A program made the position numbers and the translations under genes. The notes beneath the pieces were generated by a model. The model was not told where the DNA came from and searched no databases. It saw nothing but the letters and a program-made list of their open reading frames with translations. Source: Pedosphaera sp. (GTDB taxonomy: Bacteria; Verrucomicrobiota; Verrucomicrobiia; Limisphaerales; Pedosphaeraceae). From it: 36,814 bases of DNA. This document shows, piece by piece, positions 32,496-36,814 of this stretch. Where the stretch lies: positions 1 through 36,814 of the forward strand of contig JAQGPA010000173.1 of the NCBI GenBank assembly GCA_028293325.1, in the 5' to 3' direction. The stretch's first letter is position 1. Every line of letters starts with the position of its first letter.

Positions 32496-35400
32496 ATGAA
32501 ACACAATTCCTATTCAATAAAATCTCACTTGTGGGATTCGCCAACAACAATGATCCGTTGCATGTTCTGGTTTGTTCGCGTAATGGCCATTGCGCTTTTG
32601 GCCATCCTTTCGCCTTTGATTGCCTCCGCCGCCGGGCCGGTGGTGCAACTGCTTTGGTCGGTCCAACCTGGCTCGGCCACCATTGGATCCCCATTCGGGC
32701 AGCAACCCACGCTCGTAACCGCTGATGCAGCGGGCAATCCTTCAACGATCGGGCTGGCCAGTTCAGTTAGTGTAACGGTGGACACGTTTCCCGCCGGTGG
32801 ATTGAACGGCGGAGCCAGGACCGTTGATATCGGCACCGCCGCCAGCAACGGGGTGGTGGCATTCAACAATTTGGAAATTGATTCGGCCGGTGGCTATTCG
32901 TTGTCGGCCACGACCGGCAATGGGACCAACGAAGTATTTTCACCCACCAATGGAATCCCCACCTGTCAATTGTGGGTGGATGCCAGCGATAGCAGCACCA
33001 TGACCGTGACGGCGAACAACAACCTGACGTTTTGGGCGGACAAGAGCGGCACGGGCAATGATGCCACTAATGTTACCGCCGGCAGCATCGCCAACACACC
33101 ATACACCAATATCAATGCCAACCTGGCATCGTTTGCGGCTGGCAACCGGCAGGTCGTGAGTTTCAACGGGACCAACCGCCTGAACATTAATTTGACCAGG
33201 ATAACCAACAGCACCTATAGCATCATTGCCATGGTCCAGATACAAACGGCGACCCCCAACAATGATTACTACATTGGCACCCCATTCAATAACACTGACC
33301 GCACACTTCATATCGGTTGGGCGGCGGGTGGGACACAATATAAATTTGCCCAATATGCGGATGACCTTACTGTTGCCAACCCTGCAGCAGGACCTCTGGT
33401 TGTGTCGCACATTCATGCCTCTGGCACAAAAAAAATCTTTTTTAACGGCGCTTCGGGGGGAGCCAATAATTCGGGTCAAAATAATCTCGGGGTTGTCCTT
33501 CAAGGCAACCTTGGCCAGGGTAATGGCGGAAATTTCCATGGCGATATAGCTGAAATAATCGTCTATCGGACAAATCTCACGGACTTGCAACGCGTGAGCG
33601 TGGAGAATTATTTAGCCAACAAATGGCTGGGGCAACTTTCTGGAAATTCTGCAACTGCTTCGTTTTTCGTGAGTGGCGGGAGCACTCCCAAAGGTATTAG
33701 CATCACCCAGCAGCCGACCGATACGACAGCCGGGGTAAATATTTCACCAAGTGTCGTAGCCACGGTTACCAATTCTTCCGGCGTCGGAATAGCTAATTTG
33801 ACGGTGTTCGTTTCCTTGCTCAACGGGTCCGGCACATTGAATGGGACATTGTCTCAAGTGACCGATGTCAGCGGCCATGCCACTTTTACCGACCTTAACC
33901 TCACCGTGGCCGGACAAAAGCAATTGATCTTCACCATTCCTGGCGTGGTAACCAATACCAGCAGCGCGTTCAACATCATCGCTGCTGCTGCCGCCCAATT
34001 GGGGGTTCAAACCAAGCCGTCAACAATCGGCACGGCGGGTGTGGTGCTAGGAACGCAGCCGGTGGTTGCGGTTGAAGATGCATTCGGCAACGTGGTTTCG
34101 AATGTGACGGATGTCATTACCGTTTCGCAGACCGCTGGCGGCAATCTCAGCCAGACGGCCGGCAATTCCGTGCAGGTTACGGCCGTGTCGGGAACGGCAG
34201 CTTTTTCCGGGCTTTACGTTACCAATGCGGGCACGTCAACACTCACCTTTACTGATGCCGTATTAGCTTTGACGACCAATTCTGCCAGCATTGTTATTAG
34301 TCCCAACGTGCCCAGCAGTGTTACCGTGCAGCAGCAGCCGTCCTCTACCGCCCAAGTGGGTGTGGTGCTGGGCATTCAGCCCATTGTGAGTGTGCAGGAC
34401 GTCTATGGGAACGCCGTGCCTAATGGAACTTCAGTGATGGCCAGCGCTGGTCCGACAGCTTTGCTCGGAGATGTCACCGAGACAACGACCGGGGGCGTTG
34501 CAACCTATGCAACATTAATGCTCACCAATGTGGGGAACGTTACGCTAACATTCACGGCGGGTTCTGTTTTAACGACCTCCACCGTGATCAGCGTGGGTGT
34601 TGGTCCTGTAAGCACTGTAATTTGGACAACCCAGCCTGGTTCAGCCGCGGTGGGTTCCCCTTTCGCTCAGCAGCCGGTGTTGCGAACCGCGGATGCTGGC
34701 GGGAATATCACCAGCAATGGATTGGGGGCGACCAACTGGGTGGTTGTGCATTTAATCTCCGGCAGCGGTTTGGTTGGAAACTCGCTGACGTATAATATTG
34801 GAACAAGTGGTTCGAATGGCGTCATCGCCTTCCAAAACCTGCAAATCAATACACCAGGAACCAATAACATCCTGTCGGCTGATTTCATTGGTGATAATAC
34901 GGTTCCCACCAATACCATTCCCAATTGTATCGCATGGTTGGATGCGTACGACAATAGCACTTTGACGTCTGTAGGCACCAATCTCACGGTGTGGGCCGAT
35001 AAGAGCGGCACTGGTAATAACGCCACCAATAGCGGAAATTATCCGTCGACCAATCTGAATACATTCCTGCCACTTCTGGCTTATGGTGGCCAGCATACGG
35101 TGAGTTTCTTGGGTAGTAACTGGTTGAATGTAGATTTAAGCTCACTAGCCAACAATTTGAATGGTTATACGGTCATTGCTGTAGATGTGGCGGATTTTGC
35201 TACTTCTACGTATGGCAAGTATTTCTTTGGCAGCAGTTTTAATGGCGCAGATGCCACGCTCCACGATGGTTATTCAAGCCCAAACTCTTTTAAGTTTGCT
35301 CAATATTCAGATGACCTAAATTGGACCGCTCCCGCCAATTTCACCTCCTCGACCCCGCGTCTTTGGACGAGTCGGCTGGATGGCAGCGCCTTTCAAAATA

Positions 35401-35861
35401 TTTTCCTTAACGGAGTTTTGCAGGCCTCACGGGTTGCCAATGCTCCTCCTGGAAACATAATCAATGGTTCTATCGGTAGGGGCAATGGTGCTAATTATAC
35501 TGGAGACCTGGCTGAAATCCTTGTTTATAACCGGGGTTTGAGCGATTCAGAGCGCATCATGGTGGAGCAATATCTCACCCAGAAATGGCTGTCAAACAGC
35601 CGTGGTTTTACGACTCCATTTACCGTTGTTGAAAACCTTCCTGCAACCCTTGCCATTACTCCGGGTCCCACGGGAAATGTGACGCTGAAACTTACGGGTA
35701 CTCCCGGCTTTCAGTATCGCATACTGGCAACCTCGACTTTGACTCAGCCATTCTCATCGTGGCAAGGTGTGGCTACCAATACGCTTGATGGAAGTGGCAC
35801 TTGGCAGTTGATTGTCACAAACAACGTTCCCTACCGGTTCTATCGGGCTGTGACCCCTTAA
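32496..35861 (+). CDS. giant secreted LamG/Ig-repeat protein
   Basis: A 1121-residue protein from the ATG at 32496. The in-frame ATGs at 32451 and 32550 are alternatives; I chose the one giving a positively charged start before the hydrophobic signal (VMAIALLAILSPLIASAAG). Modules: beta-sandwich A (about 52-147, LLWSVQPGSATIGSPFGQQP); LamG/concanavalin-like 1 (155-380, LWVDASD to NKWLGQ); three Ig/filamin-like repeats (400-488, 497-598, 603-701), each with a (Q)xxP...TAGV...V.D..GN pattern; a second beta-sandwich A (705-803, VIWTTQPGSAAVGSPFAQQP); LamG-like 2 (811-1035); and a C-terminal domain ending YRFYRAVTP. No catalytic motif is visible. The A-LamG pair is duplicated and brackets the Ig repeats. 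It is probably a surface adhesin or glycan-binding protein, and a strong terminator follows it. Confidence 0.82.
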   Translation: MKHNSYSIKSHLWDSPTTMIRCMFWFVRVMAIALLAILSPLIASAAGPVVQLLWSVQPGSATIGSPFGQQPTLVTADAAGNPSTIGLASSVSVTVDTFPAGGLNGGARTVDIGTAASNGVVAFNNLEIDSAGGYSLSATTGNGTNEVFSPTNGIPTCQLWVDASDSSTMTVTANNNLTFWADKSGTGNDATNVTAGSIANTPYTNINANLASFAAGNRQVVSFNGTNRLNINLTRITNSTYSIIAMVQIQTATPNNDYYIGTPFNNTDRTLHIGWAAGGTQYKFAQYADDLTVANPAAGPLVVSHIHASGTKKIFFNGASGGANNSGQNNLGVVLQGNLGQGNGGNFHGDIAEIIVYRTNLTDLQRVSVENYLANKWLGQLSGNSATASFFVSGGSTPKGISITQQPTDTTAGVNISPSVVATVTNSSGVGIANLTVFVSLLNGSGTLNGTLSQVTDVSGHATFTDLNLTVAGQKQLIFTIPGVVTNTSSAFNIIAAAAAQLGVQTKPSTIGTAGVVLGTQPVVAVEDAFGNVVSNVTDVITVSQTAGGNLSQTAGNSVQVTAVSGTAAFSGLYVTNAGTSTLTFTDAVLALTTNSASIVISPNVPSSVTVQQQPSSTAQVGVVLGIQPIVSVQDVYGNAVPNGTSVMASAGPTALLGDVTETTTGGVATYATLMLTNVGNVTLTFTAGSVLTTSTVISVGVGPVSTVIWTTQPGSAAVGSPFAQQPVLRTADAGGNITSNGLGATNWVVVHLISGSGLVGNSLTYNIGTSGSNGVIAFQNLQINTPGTNNILSADFIGDNTVPTNTIPNCIAWLDAYDNSTLTSVGTNLTVWADKSGTGNNATNSGNYPSTNLNTFLPLLAYGGQHTVSFLGSNWLNVDLSSLANNLNGYTVIAVDVADFATSTYGKYFFGSSFNGADATLHDGYSSPNSFKFAQYSDDLNWTAPANFTSSTPRLWTSRLDGSAFQNIFLNGVLQASRVANAPPGNIINGSIGRGNGANYTGDLAEILVYNRGLSDSERIMVEQYLTQKWLSNSRGFTTPFTVVENLPATLAITPGPTGNVTLKLTGTPGFQYRILATSTLTQPFSSWQGVATNTLDGSGTWQLIVTNNVPYRFYRAVTP

Positions 35862-35878
35862 TTCTGACTCATTAACAT

Positions 35879-35916
35879 CGGAGTCCACCGGCTTTTGCCG
35901 GTGGACTCCGTTTTTT
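35879..35916 (+). terminator. rho-independent terminator after the second giant protein
   Basis: CGGAGTCCACCGGC (35879-35892) pairs perfectly with GCCGGTGGACTCCG (35897-35910) around TTTT and is followed by six Ts. This is the strongest terminator in the window. Confidence 0.92.
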
Positions 35917-36105
35917 GCCCCATTCCTTGACAGTTTTAAGCGAGGCGTTGTAGTTGAAGGGCGGCGGCAGTTTTCGTCGCAAGCCGTTTGGTAACGCTGC
36001 AACTGGATAGCAAACAACAACGATAAGTCGCCATAGCTACTAGAGTTTGAGTTGGGACGCCGGATTGAACCAGCCGCGTTTTCTGACGATCGCACCTTCT
36101 GAAAA

Positions 36106-36393
36106 ATGAAAAAGCACCTGATGATTTTGATGGGGGTTCTAACCCTCCAGCTGGCGCCGGCCGGAGGAGTCGAATTCAACCGCTCATTCGCGCCGCAAGC
36201 TGACTTGGTCCGCCAGTATGAAGAACCAGCACGACAGCAAATATGTTTGAATGGGGCTTGGCATTTTCAAGGAAATCAAGATAAAATGGTTTCGAGCAAG
36301 ATGGCGCCGCAGCCGGGCGCGTGGCTCGCTACGCATCTCTGGACCCACTACCTCTACACCGGGGGAAGCAACCAGCTCGATTTCACAAAATGA
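36106..36393 (+). pseudogene. mosaic glycosidase remnant (signal peptide, GH2-like start, GH95-like piece)
   Basis: A 95-codon frame that reads as joined fragments. It has a signal peptide (LMILMGVLTLQLAPAGG), then QICLNGAWHFQG, which resembles the N-terminus of GH2 enzymes. Near the end is AWLATHLWTHYLYTGG, which closely resembles the WLATHLWEHYLYTGD segment deep inside GH95 alpha-L-fucosidases. A real GH2 or GH95 enzyme would be 600-1000 residues, and these parts never occur so close together. The likely origin is one or more deletions that fused the starts and middles of neighbouring glycosidase genes. No complete domain remains. Confidence 0.6.
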
Positions 36394-36590
36394 ACCTAAA
36401 AAGGATGGCATATGCTAGTGAGTTTTCAAAAATAGTCACCATTGCGACTTCATTCGACGCGTTGACGAACACCCAATTTTTAATCGTGGGCGATTTAAGA
36501 AAGCGCTCGTTGCAACCTGACGCTACAGCGCGTCTGAACGAATTGTTTCAAGCGGCGGGGGATATGTTTTAGTCGACGTTGAAAGCCTAC
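36391..36590 (+). pseudogene. frameshifted fragment following the glycosidase remnant
   Basis: The frame from 36391 reads FDALTNTQFLIVGDLRKRSL...ARLNELFQAAGDMF and stops at 36570-36572. The neighbouring frame continues as GGGYVLVDVESLHRTTL. The combined sequence (hydrophobic strand, loop, helix, AGGGYVLV) resembles the Rossmann-like trimerisation or ThuA/GATase-like segments found in many glycosidase-associated proteins. A single-base shift near 36555 would join the two parts. This suggests another decayed fragment; the family is not certain. Confidence 0.4.
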
Positions 36591-36603
36591 ATCGAACAAC
36601 ATT

Positions 36604-36814
36604 ATGAAGTATATCCAATGCCGTTTCTTGAAAACAGCCTTAATCTCAATGGCCGTTATTGTCATATTTGCTCAACAAGTACAAGCGCAATATGTGGGCG
36701 TCACCTGTGGTTATCAATATCATCCCGTGCTCACGGGACCTTTGGATTATAGCAACTATAACTTACCGCTTTATACTCCCAATGGGCCCAGCCAATACGA
36801 CACCAACAATCCAA
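36604..36814 (+). CDS. start of an exported protein, cut by the window end
   Basis: An open frame of 70 codons runs off the end of the window. It begins MKYIQCRFLKTALISMAV and continues through a hydrophobic core to QQVQAQ, a standard signal peptide with cleavage likely near residue 29. The mature part starts YVGVTCGYQYHPVLTGPLDY and is rich in Tyr, Asn and Pro. The visible part is too short to assign a family. No palindromic box or clear ribosome-binding site is visible in the short gap after the remnant at 36590. Confidence 0.65.
   Translation, partial: MKYIQCRFLKTALISMAVIVIFAQQVQAQYVGVTCGYQYHPVLTGPLDYSNYNLPLYTPNGPSQYDTNNP

Overview
The window looks like a carbohydrate-utilisation region from a Verrucomicrobiota genome, probably of the Pedosphaera/Limisphaerales kind. 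The support is indirect but consistent. Two [13 protein letters not shown] pseudopilins carry the FADGH signature. There are very large secreted proteins built from Ig-like, malectin-like, LamG-like and discoidin modules and ending in FYR/FFQ-type C-termini. Sensor kinases have Reg_prop/Y_Y_Y ectodomains, and there is no SusC/SusD pair. No rRNA, tRNA or CRISPR array was seen. The phylum call is inferred from these family traits, not from a marker gene.

Layout. 1-931: no intact gene, only decayed coding-like sequence. 932-5768: two-component system 1, a 1355-residue sensor kinase with a lectin-like propeller fused to two Reg_prop propellers, then a NarL/LuxR-type response regulator. 6030-9821: a giant secreted modular protein with a terminator, followed by a pseudopilin (10007-10789). 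10868-27638: the glycosidase block. It holds a GH2 enzyme with a malectin domain; a tight unit of GH92 alpha-mannosidase, clan GH-A (GH39-like) hydrolase, GH3 and a repeat-containing membrane-anchored protein; then two more GH-A paralogues carrying discoidin domains. 27639-28671: a debris island with a truncated transposase, a DoxX remnant and a small DUF2934 gene. 28672-31074, minus strand: two-component system 2, a paralogous response regulator and a kinase without Reg_prop repeats. 31449-35861: a second pseudopilin and a second giant LamG/Ig protein with a strong terminator. 36106-36590: degraded glycosidase fragments. 36604 to the end: the start of a new secreted protein.

How it may work together. 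The enzyme set (GH92, GH2, GH3, three GH39-like) suggests stepwise extracellular or periplasmic breakdown of a mannose-containing glycan or glycoprotein. The two sensor kinases would detect its fragments and signal to DNA-binding response regulators.

The most interesting signal is a 16-bp palindrome, CCRTAC-N4-GTAYGG, found five times. It lies in front of the response regulator of system 1, the giant protein at 6030, the GH92 operon and both discoidin-bearing GH-A genes, which are apparent heads of transcription units. It was not seen between the genes inside the GH92 operon. In three copies the right arm is followed, after exactly 17 bp, by TTATGRGA. I read this as a candidate operator for a local regulon, possibly bound by one of the two response regulators.
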